Shown here: positions 1 to 11,268 of the stretch, piece by piece
How the letters are laid out: every line of letters begins with the position of its first letter
How positions within the stretch are numbered: position 1 is the stretch's first letter
From: Neorhizobium populisoli
Lineage (GTDB): Bacteria > Pseudomonadota > Alphaproteobacteria > Rhizobiales > Rhizobiaceae
Assembly: GCF_019430945.1 (NCBI RefSeq)
Contig: NZ_JAHYCB010000001.1
Span: forward strand, 248,001 to 312,000
Direction: 5' to 3'
DNA length: 64,000 nucleotides
The notes under the pieces: generated by a model
Seen by the model: only the letters and a program-made list of their open reading frames with translations
What the model was told of the DNA's origin: nothing
Databases searched by the model: none
Made by a program: the position numbers and the translations under genes

Positions 1-1104
1 CAGCTCGACATCGATGCCTTCCTTCTCGAGTTCGGCTACCGCCTTGGTCGCATAGGACATGCCGATACCGAAGGAAACGACGGTCACGTCCTTGCCCTTG
101 CGGTGGATGCGCGCCTTGCCGATCGGCAGGACGAAATCATCGAGCTTCGGCACTTCGAACTGCTGGCCGTAGAGGATTTCGTTTTCGAGGAAAACGACCG
201 GGTTCGGATCGCGGATCGCAGCCTTCAGCAGGCCCTTGGCGTCGGCAGCCGTGTACGGCATGACGACCTTGAGGCCCGGGATCTGGCTGTACCAGGAGGC
301 GTAATCCTGGCTGTGTTGCGCGCCGACGCGGGCAGCAGCACCGTTCGGGCCGCGGAAGACGATCGGAGCGCCCATCTGGCCGCCGGACATGTAGAGCGTC
401 TTGGCAGCCGAGTTGATGATCTGGTCGATCGCCTGCATGGCGAAGTTGAAGGTCATGAATTCGACGATCGGCTTCAGGCCGGCCATCGCAGCACCGACGC
501 CGACGCCGGCAAAGCCGTGTTCGGTGATCGGGGTGTCGACGACGCGACGGGCACCGAATTCCTGCAGCAACCCCTGGGTGATCTTGTAGGCGCCCTGGTA
601 TTCGGCGACTTCCTCACCCATGACGAAGACGTTTTCGTCGCGGCGCATTTCTTCGGCCATCGCGTCGCGCAGTGCTTCGCGAACGGTGGTCATCACCATT
701 TCGGTGCCGGCCGGAATATCCGGATCGGCGGCCGCCTGGGCGATCGGCTGGGCCGGGACAGCTGCGGCAACGGCCGGGTCAGCAGCCTTCGGTGCTTCTT
801 CGGCCTTTGGAGCCTCAGCGGCAGGCGCCGGGGCAGCAGAGCCGATTGCATCAGCGCTTTCGCCATCCTGCAGAAGCACGGCGATCTTGGTATTGACCTT
901 GACGTTTTCGGTGCCGGCTTCGACCAGCAGCTTGCCGATCACGCCTTCATCGACGGCTTCCACTTCCATGGTCGCCTTGTCTGTCTCGATTTCAGCGATC
1001 ACGTCGCCGGAGGTGACCTTGTCACCTTCTTTTTTCAGCCACTTTGAGAGCGTGCCTTCTTCCATGGTCGGAGAAAGGGCGGGCATCAGGATATCGATTG
1101 GCAT
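1..1104 (-). CDS. pdhB: Pyruvate dehydrogenase E1 beta subunit with N-terminal lipoyl domain (3' end outside window)
   Basis: Beta chain of the E1 component of pyruvate dehydrogenase, which decarboxylates pyruvate and passes the acetyl group to lipoate. Residues 1-78 form a biotinyl/lipoyl domain with the lipoylation motif ETDKA (Lys43). An Ala/Pro-rich linker (about 80-130) follows, then the transketolase pyrimidine-binding domain. Alphaproteobacteria are known to carry this extra lipoyl domain on E1 beta. The gene begins 18 bp after the pdhA stop, so the two are co-transcribed. The frame is open to base 1, so the C-terminal part, about 90-100 residues, lies outside the window. The ATG at 1104 starts a classical lipoyl domain. 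Confidence 0.95.
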   Translation of the reverse strand, partial: MPIDILMPALSPTMEEGTLSKWLKKEGDKVTSGDVIAEIETDKATMEVEAVDEGVIGKLLVEAGTENVKVNTKIAVLLQDGESADAIGSAAPAPAAEAPKAEEAPKAADPAVAAAVPAQPIAQAAADPDIPAGTEMVMTTVREALRDAMAEEMRRDENVFVMGEEVAEYQGAYKITQGLLQEFGARRVVDTPITEHGFAGVGVGAAMAGLKPIVEFMTFNFAMQAIDQIINSAAKTLYMSGGQMGAPIVFRGPNGAAARVGAQHSQDYASWYSQIPGLKVVMPYTAADAKGLLKAAIRDPNPVVFLENEILYGQQFEVPKLDDFVLPIGKARIHRKGKDVTVVSFGIGMSYATKAVAELEKEGIDVEL

Positions 1105-1122
1105 TGGGTTCCCTCCCCGCGA

Positions 1123-2193
1123 TCAGAGCAGAATGTCGGTGTAGAGCTCGGACGCATCCGGCTCCGGATCGGCCTGGGCGAAATCGGCCGAATCCGAGAC
1201 GATGTCGCGGATGTCCTTGTCGATCGCTTTCAGCTCGTCCTCGGTGGCCCAGCCCTTTTCGACGAGGCGCAGACGCACCTGTTCGATCGGGTCGTGCTCG
1301 GACCGCATCTTCTGCACTTCGTCCTTGGAGCGATATTTCGCCGGATCGGACATCGAGTGACCGCGATAACGGTAGGTCAGCATTTCGAGAATGATCGGGC
1401 CCTTGCCGGAACGGCAATGCTCGAGCGCCTCGTCAGCCGCAGCCTTGACGGCGCGCACATCCATGCCGTCGACCTGGATGCCCGGGATACCGAAGCCGGA
1501 ACCGCGCAGCGAGTAGTTCGACTGGGCGGTGGCGCGGGCGGTGGAGGTGCCCATGGCGTAACGGTTGTTCTCGACGATATAGACGATCGGCAGTTTCCAG
1601 AGGGCCGCCATGTTGAAGCTCTCGTAGACCTGGCCCTGATTGGCCGCGCCGTCGCCGAAATAGGCGACCGAGACGCTATCGTTGTTGCGGTACTTGTTGG
1701 CGAAGGCGAGACCCGTGCCAAGCGACACCTGGGCGCCGACGATGCCATGGCCGCCGTAGAAATGCTTTTCCTTGGAGAACATGTGCATGGAGCCGCCCTT
1801 CCCTCGGGAATAGCCGCCCTTGCGTCCGGTCAGTTCCGCCATGACGCCACGAGCGCTCATGCCGGTCGCCAGCATGTGACCGTGGTCACGATAGGCAGTG
1901 ATGACCTGGTCGCCTTCCTGCTGGGCCATCTGCATGCCGACAACGACAGCTTCCTGACCGATATAGAGGTGACAGAAGCCGCCGATGAAGCCCATGCCGT
2001 AAAGCTGGCCGGCCTTTTCCTCGAAACGGCGGATCAGGAGCATTTCACGATAGGCGTGAATGTCCTCATCCTTGCCGAAATCCGGCGTATTCTTGCCGGT
2101 GAATTCCTTGGATACGGCCTTGGCGGCAGTCCTGCTTGCAGACTTTGCCGCGGGCTTGCGGCCGGATACAGACGCGGTCTTGGTCGGCGCCAT
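1123..2193 (-). CDS. pdhA: Pyruvate dehydrogenase E1 alpha subunit
   Basis: Thiamine-diphosphate-dependent alpha chain of pyruvate dehydrogenase E1, 356 residues. The ThDP/Mg motif runs from GDGAANQGQ to VENN at about residues 180-210, and the phosphorylation-loop-like segment RYRGHSMSDP lies near 285. The N-terminal 35 residues are Lys/Ala/Ser-rich, probably a flexible tail. The gene is first in an operon with pdhB, 18 bp downstream. An imperfect palindrome lies 77-105 bp upstream of the start (see separate entry). Confidence 0.96.
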   Translation of the reverse strand: MAPTKTASVSGRKPAAKSASRTAAKAVSKEFTGKNTPDFGKDEDIHAYREMLLIRRFEEKAGQLYGMGFIGGFCHLYIGQEAVVVGMQMAQQEGDQVITAYRDHGHMLATGMSARGVMAELTGRKGGYSRGKGGSMHMFSKEKHFYGGHGIVGAQVSLGTGLAFANKYRNNDSVSVAYFGDGAANQGQVYESFNMAALWKLPIVYIVENNRYAMGTSTARATAQSNYSLRGSGFGIPGIQVDGMDVRAVKAAADEALEHCRSGKGPIILEMLTYRYRGHSMSDPAKYRSKDEVQKMRSEHDPIEQVRLRLVEKGWATEDELKAIDKDIRDIVSDSADFAQADPEPDASELYTDILL

Positions 2194-2269
2194 TCATCCC
2201 TCCCTTTAGAATTCTGCGTTTATAAAAACCATAGATAGGGCGAGCGCGCCAAAATGCCATTCAATGTCA

Positions 2270-2298
2270 TTCCGGGACATCTCCCCCATGTCGCGGAA
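2270..2298. promoter_or_regulatory. Imperfect palindrome upstream of pdhA
   Basis: Two 11-bp arms, TTCCGGGACAT and ATGTCGCGGAA, are inverted around a 7-bp C-rich centre and match at 10 of 11 positions. The element lies 77-105 bp upstream of the pdhA start. It could be an operator for a dimeric regulator or a weak RNA hairpin. No regulator is identified. Confidence 0.35.
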
Positions 2299-2404
2299 CA
2301 CCATAGGCAAGAAAATGTGCCACAGCAATGCCATAAATGCATGGCTCACATTCCGCGTAACGCAATGAAATGCTTAGCAGAATATGAAATTAACCGAAAT
2401 GTGG

Positions 2405-2728
2405 TTAATTCTTGAAGTAGTTGTTGAAGATGACGATTTCGTCGCTTCTTGAGACATTCAGCTGATAACGGGCGATCTCGTCGAGCATGTCCTTCTCGAG
2501 AGAACCATCGCTCATGAGCTGAACCTGCCGCTCCAGAGATTCGCGCTTGGCGGTCAGCTTGGCAAGTTCCTCTGCGCGCGCCACGCGCTGACGTTCGAAT
2601 TCCTCCGTGGCGATCAATCCCAGATCGCCATGCACGGAATGATAGCCGAAATACGAGAGAAAGGCGACGGTGATGGCAGGAAGAACGAAACGGCCGAATT
2701 TTCTCTGTTTGTGATGTTTGGTCCACAT
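2405..2728 (-). CDS. FtsB/DivIC-family septum formation initiator
   Basis: Small bitopic membrane protein, 107 residues. It has a Lys/Arg-rich cytosolic N-terminus (HKQRKFGRF), one membrane segment at about residues 13-30, and a predicted coiled coil at about 38-80 (repeated Glu/Arg/Leu heptads). This is the usual size and layout of FtsB/DivIC proteins, which link FtsL and FtsQ in the divisome. It lies between eno and pdhA on the same strand, the common place for this gene in Rhizobiaceae. It is separated from eno by a strong terminator, so it probably has its own promoter. Confidence 0.8.
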   Translation of the reverse strand: MWTKHHKQRKFGRFVLPAITVAFLSYFGYHSVHGDLGLIATEEFERQRVARAEELAKLTAKRESLERQVQLMSDGSLEKDMLDEIARYQLNVSRSDEIVIFNNYFKN

Positions 2729-2836
2729 GCCGCTTCAACGCCTTGTCACGCTTGACGGATCGCACACGGCGGATCCGGAACAGACGTTCAAAATCGCAGA
2801 ACTTGCTTAAGCAATCGTTGACCGAGGTCGGGATGT

Positions 2837-2866
2837 AAAAAGCCCGCGCTTTTGAGCGCGGGCTTT
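2837..2866 (-). terminator. Rho-independent terminator downstream of eno
   Basis: A perfect 12-bp stem, AAAGCCCGCGCT with a 4-base loop, is followed on the minus strand by a run of five T. It would end eno transcripts before the FtsB-like gene. Confidence 0.85.
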
Positions 2867-2890
2867 GATTGTACAACTGATGTTGCGACT

Positions 2891-3030
2891 GCCCCTCATC
2901 CGGCTGCCGCCACCTTCTCCCCGTTCTGACGGGGAGAAGGACATATGCCGCACCGCCTGTGACTACCTCGACTTTGCGTGGGGCACGTCCCCTCTCCCCG
3001 TCAAAACGGGAGAGGGTTAGGGTGAGGGGC
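2891..3030. repeat. RIME-type intergenic mosaic element
   Basis: About 140 bp between eno and its terminator. The ends are inverted (GCCCCTCA and TGAGGGGC). Inside are two palindromes: CCTTCTCCCCG paired with CGGGGAGAAGG, and CCCTCTCCCCG paired with CGGGAGAGGG. This matches the known Rhizobium-specific intergenic mosaic element (RIME) found in many copies in rhizobia and agrobacteria. It would be transcribed as the 3' UTR of eno and fold strongly. Confidence 0.75.
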
Positions 3031-3038
3031 AAAGCAGC

Positions 3039-4331
<1,293 letters not shown>

Positions 4332-4442
4332 CTATAAGGTGGGCGGCATGTGCCACTGAAAATGTCTCATAATCAGTGACACGAGAATTACATCCAAGCC
4401 ATTTTCAGGCACAAGTCGCGTTTCGCGGCTTCCGAAGACCGA

Positions 4443-5291
4443 TCAGGCGGCCTTCGCGATGGCATCCAGCGCCAGCAGCTTCTCAAGCAGCTGCGGCATG
4501 TCCTTCAGATAAACCATGTTCGGGCCATCGGACGGGGCGTTGTCCGGATCCTCATGGGTTTCCACGAAGACGCCGGCGACGCCGACGGCGACGGCCGCGC
4601 GGGCGAGAACCGGCACCATGGTGCGGTCACCGCCTGAAGACGCGCCCTGCCCGCCCGGCTGCTGCACGGAATGGGTGGCATCAAAGATCACCGGCGCCCC
4701 GGTGGAGGCCATGATCGGCAGCGAACGCATGTCGGAAACGAGCGTGTTGTAACCGAAGGAAGCACCTCGCTCGCACAGGAGCACATTCGGATTGCCGCTC
4801 TGGGTGATCTTGCTGAGCACGTTCTTCATGTCCCAAGGCGCCAGGAACTGGCCCTTCTTGACATTGATCACGCGCCCCGTATTGGCGGCGGCGACAAGCA
4901 GGTCGGTCTGGCGGGACAGGAAGGCCGGAATCTGCAGGATATCGACCGTTTCGGCGACGATCGCGCACTGCTCTTCCGTGTGGATGTCGGTCAGGACCGG
5001 GAAACCGAATTCCTTCTTGAGATCGGCGAAGATTTCCATGGTCTGATCGAGGCCGATGCCGCGCTTGCCGGAAATCGACGTGCGGTTCGCCTTGTCGAAC
5101 GAGGACTTGTAGACGAGCCCGATGCCGAGCTTTCCGCACAGTTCCTTGAGCGCACCGGCCATCATGAAGGCATGGTCGCGGCTTTCCATCTGGCAGGGGC
5201 CGGCGATCAGCGACAGCTTGGCATTCTGCGCGAACACGACCTGACCAGCGCCCTCACCCACGACGACGCGCGAATTGGCAGTAACTTCCAT
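4443..5291 (-). CDS. kdsA: 3-deoxy-8-phosphooctulonate synthase (KDO-8-P synthase)
   Basis: Condenses phosphoenolpyruvate with arabinose 5-phosphate to make KDO-8-P, the first committed step of the KDO in the lipopolysaccharide core. The 282-residue protein has the class signature GPCQMES near residue 30, the [10 protein letters not shown] substrate loop at about 60 and a DATHS motif near the C-terminus. The start at 5291 is chosen because GAGGAG lies 7 bases upstream and the protein then begins where KdsA proteins usually do. The SD overlaps the end of the upstream VOC gene (stop 4 bases before this ATG), so the two are co-translated. Confidence 0.95.
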   Translation of the reverse strand: MEVTANSRVVVGEGAGQVVFAQNAKLSLIAGPCQMESRDHAFMMAGALKELCGKLGIGLVYKSSFDKANRTSISGKRGIGLDQTMEIFADLKKEFGFPVLTDIHTEEQCAIVAETVDILQIPAFLSRQTDLLVAAANTGRVINVKKGQFLAPWDMKNVLSKITQSGNPNVLLCERGASFGYNTLVSDMRSLPIMASTGAPVIFDATHSVQQPGGQGASSGGDRTMVPVLARAAVAVGVAGVFVETHEDPDNAPSDGPNMVYLKDMPQLLEKLLALDAIAKAA

Positions 5292-5295
5292 AAGA

Positions 5296-6168
5296 CTACT
5301 CCTCGAAGCCGAACAACACACCTTGTCCGGCAGCGGCGGACACGAGAACGCGGCCTTCCCTGCGGACGAATGCGACGTCATTAGCAGCAAGGGTTATCTC
5401 TGTCACGGCAAGATCAGCGGTCTTGAAGATCACCGCACGGCCGATAAGCCCGACATCGGCGATTGCAGAGCCGAGCGTAAACTCGGTCTGCAGCTCGTCA
5501 TTGTTCAGGACGCGGATGCGAACATTGCCGGCTACAAGCTCCAGCCCGGTCGGCAGGAGATCCGCCTTGCCGAGCATGACCTGCTCGACCAGCGGCGAAA
5601 AATCGGACGGTGCTTCGGCGGACAGAATGATTTCACTCAAGCCGGTCACCATATTGGCGTGCCGCTCGAGCTCGCTGCGGTCCGCCGGCAGCGGATTGAC
5701 CCGTTCGACGGCGAACATGAAGAAGTCGGGCGCGCGATCATCGCCTGCGAAGGCCAGGCGGAAGCTTGCCTCGGTTTGCGACCCGTCCGGCATGGGTACG
5801 CTGCGCGAGAATTCCAGCATTTCACCGGCTGACATGCCGCGCATCCTGAATCGCGCATGATCGGCCGTCGCGTCGATGGAAGATGCAACGATCGCCGACA
5901 GGCCTTGCCGGTTGCGCGCCTTGCGGAACGCGATGTCGCGTGTGGTGAAAACATTGCCGCGTTTCGCGGTCAGTCCCGCAAGGCGGCGATTGGCCACCGC
6001 CAGCGGCTCCAGGTAGCTGCCATCGGCAAAGAACACGCAAGCATTGGCGGTACCGAAAGGATGGAAAGCATCCGGCGCGACAGTAAAACCAAGGTCGGAC
6101 AGCCGCGAACGCGCCGCCGCCAGTTCCTTCACCGGCAGCACGAGATGGTCGATCGTTCTTGCATTCAC
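5296..6168 (-). CDS. VOC-family (glyoxalase-like) protein
   Basis: A 290-residue protein opening with a glyoxalase-like fold segment ([14 protein letters not shown]). This suggests a paired beta-alpha-beta-beta-beta domain that may bind a metal and a small substrate. It resembles the Glyoxalase_3-like group whose substrates are not known. The proposed GTG start at 6168 places the conserved IDHLVLPV close to the N-terminus; an in-frame ATG at 6243 would add 25 unconserved-looking residues. It ends 4 bp before kdsA, so it is in one operon with it. A direct role in KDO synthesis is not implied. Confidence 0.75.
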   Translation of the reverse strand: MNARTIDHLVLPVKELAAARSRLSDLGFTVAPDAFHPFGTANACVFFADGSYLEPLAVANRRLAGLTAKRGNVFTTRDIAFRKARNRQGLSAIVASSIDATADHARFRMRGMSAGEMLEFSRSVPMPDGSQTEASFRLAFAGDDRAPDFFMFAVERVNPLPADRSELERHANMVTGLSEIILSAEAPSDFSPLVEQVMLGKADLLPTGLELVAGNVRIRVLNNDELQTEFTLGSAIADVGLIGRAVIFKTADLAVTEITLAANDVAFVRREGRVLVSAAAGQGVLFGFEE

Positions 6169-6306
6169 GCGGAAGCCCCCACTGTGCGGAATCGCGAAAG
6201 TACATTGGCAGCAGCTGAGCGCCGCGCAAGTGGTGCGATGCAAGATATCTGACAGTGATCTATGAAGAAAAAATCATCATACTTCACGAAAATTTAGGGA
6301 CTTGTG

Positions 6307-6321
6307 GAACACATATGGAAC
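6307..6321 (+). promoter_or_regulatory. LexA-binding SOS box
   Basis: GAAC-N7-GAAC (6307-6310 and 6318-6321), the direct-repeat operator used by alphaproteobacterial LexA. It lies 69 bp upstream of the lexA start, so lexA should repress itself. Confidence 0.85.
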
Positions 6322-6332
6322 ATATAGGGTCC

Positions 6333-6347
6333 GTTCTGGATTTGTTT
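6333..6347 (+). promoter_or_regulatory. Possible second, degenerate SOS box
   Basis: GTTC-N7-GTTT, one base from GTTC-N7-GTTC. It lies 11 bp past the first box and in the opposite orientation. Confidence 0.4.
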
Positions 6348-6389
6348 CCGACTCGGGATTTTGTTTTCCGACTCTCAAGGGTGCCGAAC

Positions 6390-7109
6390 ATGCTCACGCG
6401 CAAACAGCAGGAATTGCTTCTGTTCATTCACGAACGCATGAAGGAATCCGGCGTGCCGCCTTCCTTCGACGAAATGAAGGATGCGCTGGACCTCGCATCC
6501 AAGTCCGGCATCCATCGCCTGATCACCGCACTCGAAGAACGCGGCTTCATTCGCCGCCTGCCGAACAGGGCGCGCGCACTCGAAGTCATCAAGCTGCCGG
6601 AAGCCTATACACCGAGCCTGCAGCCGCGCCGTGGCTTCTCCCCGGGCGTCATCGAGGGCGGCCTCGGCAAACCGCAGCCGGCCCCTGCGCCGAAGCCGGC
6701 ACCGATCGTTGCCGAGAATTCGAATTCCTCCACCGTCCCGGTGATGGGCCGCATCGCCGCTGGCGTGCCGATCTCGGCAATCCAGAACAATACACATGAC
6801 ATCGCTGTACCAGCCGAAATGCTCGGCTCCGGTGAGCATTATGCGCTCGAGGTCAAGGGCGATTCGATGATCGAGGCCGGCATTCTGGACGGCGATACGG
6901 TGGTGATCCGCAACGGCACCACGGCCAATCCGGGCGATATCGTCGTGGCGCTGGTCGATGACGAGGAAGCTACGCTGAAGCGCTTCCGCCGCCGCGGTGC
7001 GTCAATCGCTCTCGAAGCGGCAAACCCGGCTTATGAAACGCGCATCTTCCCGCCGGACCGGGTGAAGATCCAGGGCAAGCTGGTCGGCCTTATCCGCCGT
7101 TATCACTGA
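6390..7109 (+). CDS. lexA: LexA repressor
   Basis: SOS-response repressor and self-cleaving S24 peptidase, 239 residues. The N-terminal winged helix-turn-helix (about 1-65) contains the usual TRKQQELL and PPSFDEM segments. The C-terminal domain has the cleavage bond Ala124-Gly125 (RIAAGV), the nucleophile Ser159 in GDSM and the general base Lys197 in ATLKRF. The start at 6390 is preferred over an upstream in-frame ATG (6255) because it begins the conserved MLTRKQQ and lies downstream of the SOS box. Its last 20 bp overlap convergently with comEC. Confidence 0.96.
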   Translation: MLTRKQQELLLFIHERMKESGVPPSFDEMKDALDLASKSGIHRLITALEERGFIRRLPNRARALEVIKLPEAYTPSLQPRRGFSPGVIEGGLGKPQPAPAPKPAPIVAENSNSSTVPVMGRIAAGVPISAIQNNTHDIAVPAEMLGSGEHYALEVKGDSMIEAGILDGDTVVIRNGTTANPGDIVVALVDDEEATLKRFRRRGASIALEAANPAYETRIFPPDRVKIQGKLVGLIRRYH

Positions 7110-9582
7110 GGATCAGCCTAAAGGCCTCGGGTAGTTCCGAATCGAAAGCCCGGCTTCGCCAGTCGTAATGACGGTGCCGGTTCCAGGGGCGGTCTTCGCC
7201 TGCGAGAGCTGTCCGGACCAGCCATTTGCGGAAGTCGGACGTATCGCCAAGCGTGATTTCGAGTGCGCCCGTCTGGCGAAGCATGTTGCCGTTGACCATC
7301 AGCGCATCCGAACGGCAGGTGTCGAACCTGGCACGCGGCGCGACTACCAGATGGGCGACATCGCAGGCCATTCCCGCATACCGTCCATCTTCGACGACAG
7401 CGACGACGATACCGTTCTCCGTAACGATGGCGCACCAGGTGCGCGGCTGGCAGGTGAACTTCTCAGGCGAAATCTTTTCCATCTGCGCGCGTGCGGCGTT
7501 CAACGCCGCCGGCGTCAATGGTGCACGCCGATCCTGTTTGACCCGGAGAGGATCTGCCCCGGTGGACACAAGTTGCGGCCCGGCTGCATCGCCAATCATC
7601 AGCGCCCTTCGCCACTGATCGTAGATGAAATCCGGCGGCTTGGTCCGGTTGGTCAGTACGCGCTCACCTTCAAGCAGTGCCAGGGTCGTACCGTCCTCGG
7701 AGATCAGAAGCTCCGGCAGAGGCCGATCGCGTTCCTGCCACGACAGGACAAACGCCAGAGCGATGAACGGGGCACCCGCCAATCTGAGTTTCGTTCTGAG
7801 AAGCGTCAGCAGCAGGAAGCCTGCAGCAGCGAGGACCAGGAACCAGGCATGCTGGCGGCCGACGCCGACATCGCCTCCCCAGCCGGCGACGTGCTTGGCG
7901 ATATCGATGACAAGTTCGAGGCCGAAACCCATCAGCTGGAGGAAAGGGCCTTCAAGACCGAAAGGCATCAGCAACATGCCCACCAGCCCGGCCGGCATGA
8001 CGATGAACGAGATGACCGGCATGGCGGCCAGATTGGCGGCAAGCCCGTAAGTCGCGATACGATGAAAATGCTCGACGGAGAACATCGCGGTCGAGATGCC
8101 GCCGATCAGCGACGTTACGAAGATGCCGGCAACGAAGTTCCATGAACTCAATACCGGCGTCACTGCAGGGTGACGAAAGAGAGGCTTCTCGGGATCGCGC
8201 CCCTCCGACCGCCTTTTCCAGAGCGCATACCCTGCCACCAGCGCCACGGTGGCGGAGAACGACATCTGGAAGCTCGGCCCCAGGATTTCCGACGGCGCCA
8301 TGGCGATGATGATCAGCGCGGAGATTGCGACGTTGCGCAGGCTGATTGATGGCCGGTCGAACAAGACCGCGACGAGCAGCACGGCCATCATGATATAGGC
8401 GCGTTCGGCAGACACGCCGAAACCCGAAATCAGATAATAGGCGGTCACCATCAGGAGTGCGCCGAAGGCAGCGATCTTCTTGATCGGATAAGCCTGGGCA
8501 AAGCCGGTAAACAGCGATAGGACGGTGCGGACGCCGACAAAGAAGATGCCTGCGGCAAGCGCCATGTTCAGCCCGGAAATGGCGATGATATGGGCAAGGC
8601 CGGCCAGCCGAAGCGCCTCCGTCGTTTCTTCGGAAATGGCGCGTCTCTCATCGGTGACGATCGCCGCCGCGAAAGCGCCCGCGTCACCCGGTACGGTCGC
8701 GCGGATGCGATTGCCGATCTCGCTTCGCAGAGCGAAAAGCTGCCTTTCGATCGCTGCAATCAGGCCTGTAGACGAGACCGGACCGGTCTCTTTCTTGGGC
8801 GCCCCATAAAAGAAGCCGACGGCGCCGATGCCGTCGTAAAAGGCCGAGAACCCGAAATCGTTCAGACCCGGCAATGCCGGTCCGGAGGGGGGCGACAGCC
8901 GCGCCCTGCCCGTCAGCCGCTCGCCGAGCTCCGCCGGAACGTGGCGGGCCGCCGCAAGCAGGCTCACCTTCTGCGGCTGGCGGCGGATTTCCGGATCGGT
9001 CGTGCCTTCGACCCGCACCAGGTAACGCCAGCGGCCGCGCGCGTCGACTTCGCGGCGCTCGACCACGCCTGTGACATTGGTCGTCACGGCAGAGTCGATC
9101 AGCACGGTGCCGCGCCGCCAGGTCTCGAATTCCGCAAGCATCATGCCGCCGAGGAAGAGCGCCATGCCGAAGGGTAAAAGACGCGGGACGCCAGCGTGGT
9201 GGCGATTGATCAACGCCGTCAGCGAAAGGACCAGAAAAGCAACAAGATAAGGCCAGAACGGCGGATCTTTGGCGAGCGTGAACCAGCACGTCGCTCCTGA
9301 TCCGATCAAAACCGGCACAAAAAGAAAACCGTGCCCATAGGCGACCTCTTCCGCCAGCATCGACGGAATGCCTTGCCGCAAGCGCGTGGCGCGTCTCACT
9401 AGCCGACGGCACATGCCGCCTTCCGTGCGGCGCCCCGCAGGCGGAATCCGTCCGGGCAAAATTTGGCCGAAATCTTGATTCGAGCCTGAGTCGGATATTA
9501 AACGGTCGCGCGACGATACGGGCCGATCAGATATCAGCCCGCCTTCCTCCCCCCTTCCGGAAAAAGCATCATCCTCCCGCAT
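7090..9582 (-). CDS. ComEC/Rec2-family membrane protein
   Basis: Multispanning membrane protein of about 830 residues related to the DNA-uptake channel ComEC. It shows an N-terminal pair of membrane segments, a soluble DUF4131-like OB-fold region (with [11 protein letters not shown]), and the competence domain with many helices. The conserved [12 protein letters not shown] is in the middle, and the C-terminal part lacks a clear HxHxDH metallo-lactamase motif. The start at 9582 is a guess: in-frame ATGs also exist at 9654 and 9414. In rhizobia natural competence is rarely shown, so its function here is open. Confidence 0.85.
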   Translation of the reverse strand: MREDDAFSGRGEEGGLISDRPVSSRDRLISDSGSNQDFGQILPGRIPPAGRRTEGGMCRRLVRRATRLRQGIPSMLAEEVAYGHGFLFVPVLIGSGATCWFTLAKDPPFWPYLVAFLVLSLTALINRHHAGVPRLLPFGMALFLGGMMLAEFETWRRGTVLIDSAVTTNVTGVVERREVDARGRWRYLVRVEGTTDPEIRRQPQKVSLLAAARHVPAELGERLTGRARLSPPSGPALPGLNDFGFSAFYDGIGAVGFFYGAPKKETGPVSSTGLIAAIERQLFALRSEIGNRIRATVPGDAGAFAAAIVTDERRAISEETTEALRLAGLAHIIAISGLNMALAAGIFFVGVRTVLSLFTGFAQAYPIKKIAAFGALLMVTAYYLISGFGVSAERAYIMMAVLLVAVLFDRPSISLRNVAISALIIIAMAPSEILGPSFQMSFSATVALVAGYALWKRRSEGRDPEKPLFRHPAVTPVLSSWNFVAGIFVTSLIGGISTAMFSVEHFHRIATYGLAANLAAMPVISFIVMPAGLVGMLLMPFGLEGPFLQLMGFGLELVIDIAKHVAGWGGDVGVGRQHAWFLVLAAAGFLLLTLLRTKLRLAGAPFIALAFVLSWQERDRPLPELLISEDGTTLALLEGERVLTNRTKPPDFIYDQWRRALMIGDAAGPQLVSTGADPLRVKQDRRAPLTPAALNAARAQMEKISPEKFTCQPRTWCAIVTENGIVVAVVEDGRYAGMACDVAHLVVAPRARFDTCRSDALMVNGNMLRQTGALEITLGDTSDFRKWLVRTALAGEDRPWNRHRHYDWRSRAFDSELPEAFRLILSDNGG

Positions 9583-9871
9583 GAAAATGCCCGCTCCGCC
9601 CTGCGGCGATCCCACGCCGCAATGCAACCTGCGCGCTTCTGTATGCGGCGTCAACTCTTTCTGAACACTCAGTAATCTATGAGTGTCAACCAGGCTTGCA
9701 ACAGCAAGTTGGACATCAAACCATCAAGGGCTGCCCAAACTTTTTTCGCGCTGCACAAAATGCCATCACGACAGCTTGGCATCAGCATACGGATCATATA
9801 GCAAAGTGTGGGACGCTTAATTCTTGTGGCGCTTTTAGGGCGCCACGCCGCCAAAAGGTTGGAGGATCAGC

Positions 9872-11161
9872 ATGACGGATAAAAGCGCAAATCTGGTAAT
9901 CGGTGACAAGAAAGTCGACCTGGCTATCAAGTCCGGCACGATCGGCCCTGATGTGGTCGACATCGGTGCCCTCTACAAGCATACCGGTACCTTCACCTAC
10001 GACCCGGGCTTCACCTCCACGGCGTCTTGCGAGTCCAAGATCACCTATATCGACGGCGACGAAGGCATTCTTCTGCACCGCGGTTATCCGATCGAGCAGC
10101 TTGCCGAACAGGGCGACTTCCTGGAAACCTGCTATCTGCTGCTGTACGGCGAACTGCCGACCGCTGCGCAGAAGAAGGACTTCGATCATCGCGTCACCAT
10201 GCACACGATGGTGCATGAGCAGATGAGCCGCTTCTTTACCGGCTTCCGCCGCGACGCCCATCCGATGGCCGTCATGTGCGGCTGCGTCGGCGCGCTGTCG
10301 GCCTTCTATCACGACTCGACCGACATCACCGATCCGCACCAGCGCATGGTCGCTTCGCTGCGCATGATCGCCAAGATGCCGACGCTCGCCGCCATGGCCT
10401 ACAAGTACCATATCGGCCAGCCCTTCGTTTACCCGCAGAACAATCTCGACTACGCGTCGAACTTCCTGCGCATGTGCTTTGCCGTACCGTGCGAAGACTA
10501 TGTGGTGAACCCGGTTCTCGCCCGCGCAATGGACCGTATCTTCACGCTGCATGCCGACCACGAGCAGAACGCCTCGACCTCGACCGTTCGTCTGGCCGGC
10601 TCTTCGGGCGCCAACCCGTTTGCCTGCATCGCGGCCGGCATTGCCTGCCTCTGGGGCCCGGCCCATGGCGGCGCCAACGAAGCAGCGCTCAACATGCTGC
10701 AGGAAATCGGCACAGTCGATAAGATCCCGGAATACATTGCCCGCGCCAAGGACAAGAACGACCCGTTCCGTCTGATGGGCTTCGGTCACCGCGTCTACAA
10801 GAACTACGATCCGCGCGCCAAGATCATGCAGAAGACCACGCATGAAGTTCTCGGCGAACTCGGCCACAAGGACGATCCGCTTCTGCAGGTCGCCATGGAG
10901 TTGGAGCGTATCGCGCTCACCGACGAATACTTCATCGAAAAGAAGCTCTACCCGAACATCGACTTCTATTCGGGCATCACGCTGAAGGCGATGGGTTTCC
11001 CCACCACCATGTTCACCGTGCTCTTCGCCCTCGCCCGCACCGTCGGCTGGATCGCCCAGTGGGCCGAAATGATCGAAGATCCGCAGCAGCGTATCGGCCG
11101 CCCGCGTCAGCTCTACACGGGCGAAGCTCAGCGCGATTACGTTCCGGTTTCCAAGCGCTAA
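9872..11161 (+). CDS. gltA: Citrate synthase (type II)
   Basis: Condenses acetyl-CoA and oxaloacetate to enter the TCA cycle. The 429-residue length is that of the hexameric, NADH-sensitive bacterial type. Catalytic motifs are [14 protein letters not shown] (His near 265), [10 protein letters not shown] (about 262-300 region) and [14 protein letters not shown] (His near 305). It has its own 217-bp upstream region with an SD (TTGGAGGA) 7 bases before the ATG, and a strong terminator follows. Confidence 0.97.
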   Translation: MTDKSANLVIGDKKVDLAIKSGTIGPDVVDIGALYKHTGTFTYDPGFTSTASCESKITYIDGDEGILLHRGYPIEQLAEQGDFLETCYLLLYGELPTAAQKKDFDHRVTMHTMVHEQMSRFFTGFRRDAHPMAVMCGCVGALSAFYHDSTDITDPHQRMVASLRMIAKMPTLAAMAYKYHIGQPFVYPQNNLDYASNFLRMCFAVPCEDYVVNPVLARAMDRIFTLHADHEQNASTSTVRLAGSSGANPFACIAAGIACLWGPAHGGANEAALNMLQEIGTVDKIPEYIARAKDKNDPFRLMGFGHRVYKNYDPRAKIMQKTTHEVLGELGHKDDPLLQVAMELERIALTDEYFIEKKLYPNIDFYSGITLKAMGFPTTMFTVLFALARTVGWIAQWAEMIEDPQQRIGRPRQLYTGEAQRDYVPVSKR

Positions 11162-11186
11162 GCCGCTTCGAACGCGATCAACACCG

Positions 11187-11215
11187 AAACCCGGTCAGCG
11201 ATGGCCGGGTTTTTG
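11187..11215 (+). terminator. Rho-independent terminator after gltA
   Basis: Stem AAACCCGG/CCGGGTTT with a 10-base loop, followed by T5, starting 26 bp after the gltA stop. Confidence 0.85.
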
Positions 11216-11268
11216 TTTATGCTGGTTTGGGAATAGCCATAGGTGGCGTCGAAAGCGGGAGCAACGGC

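Noticed and set aside
103..1144. Long plus-strand open frames over the pdhB region
   Set aside because: They lie opposite the strongly conserved pdhB frame and have no SD or recognisable motif. They are high-GC mirror frames.
7090..7109. The lexA/comEC 20-bp overlap as an annotation error
   Set aside because: Both stops are clear and both proteins have normal ends, so the convergent overlap is real but ordinary.
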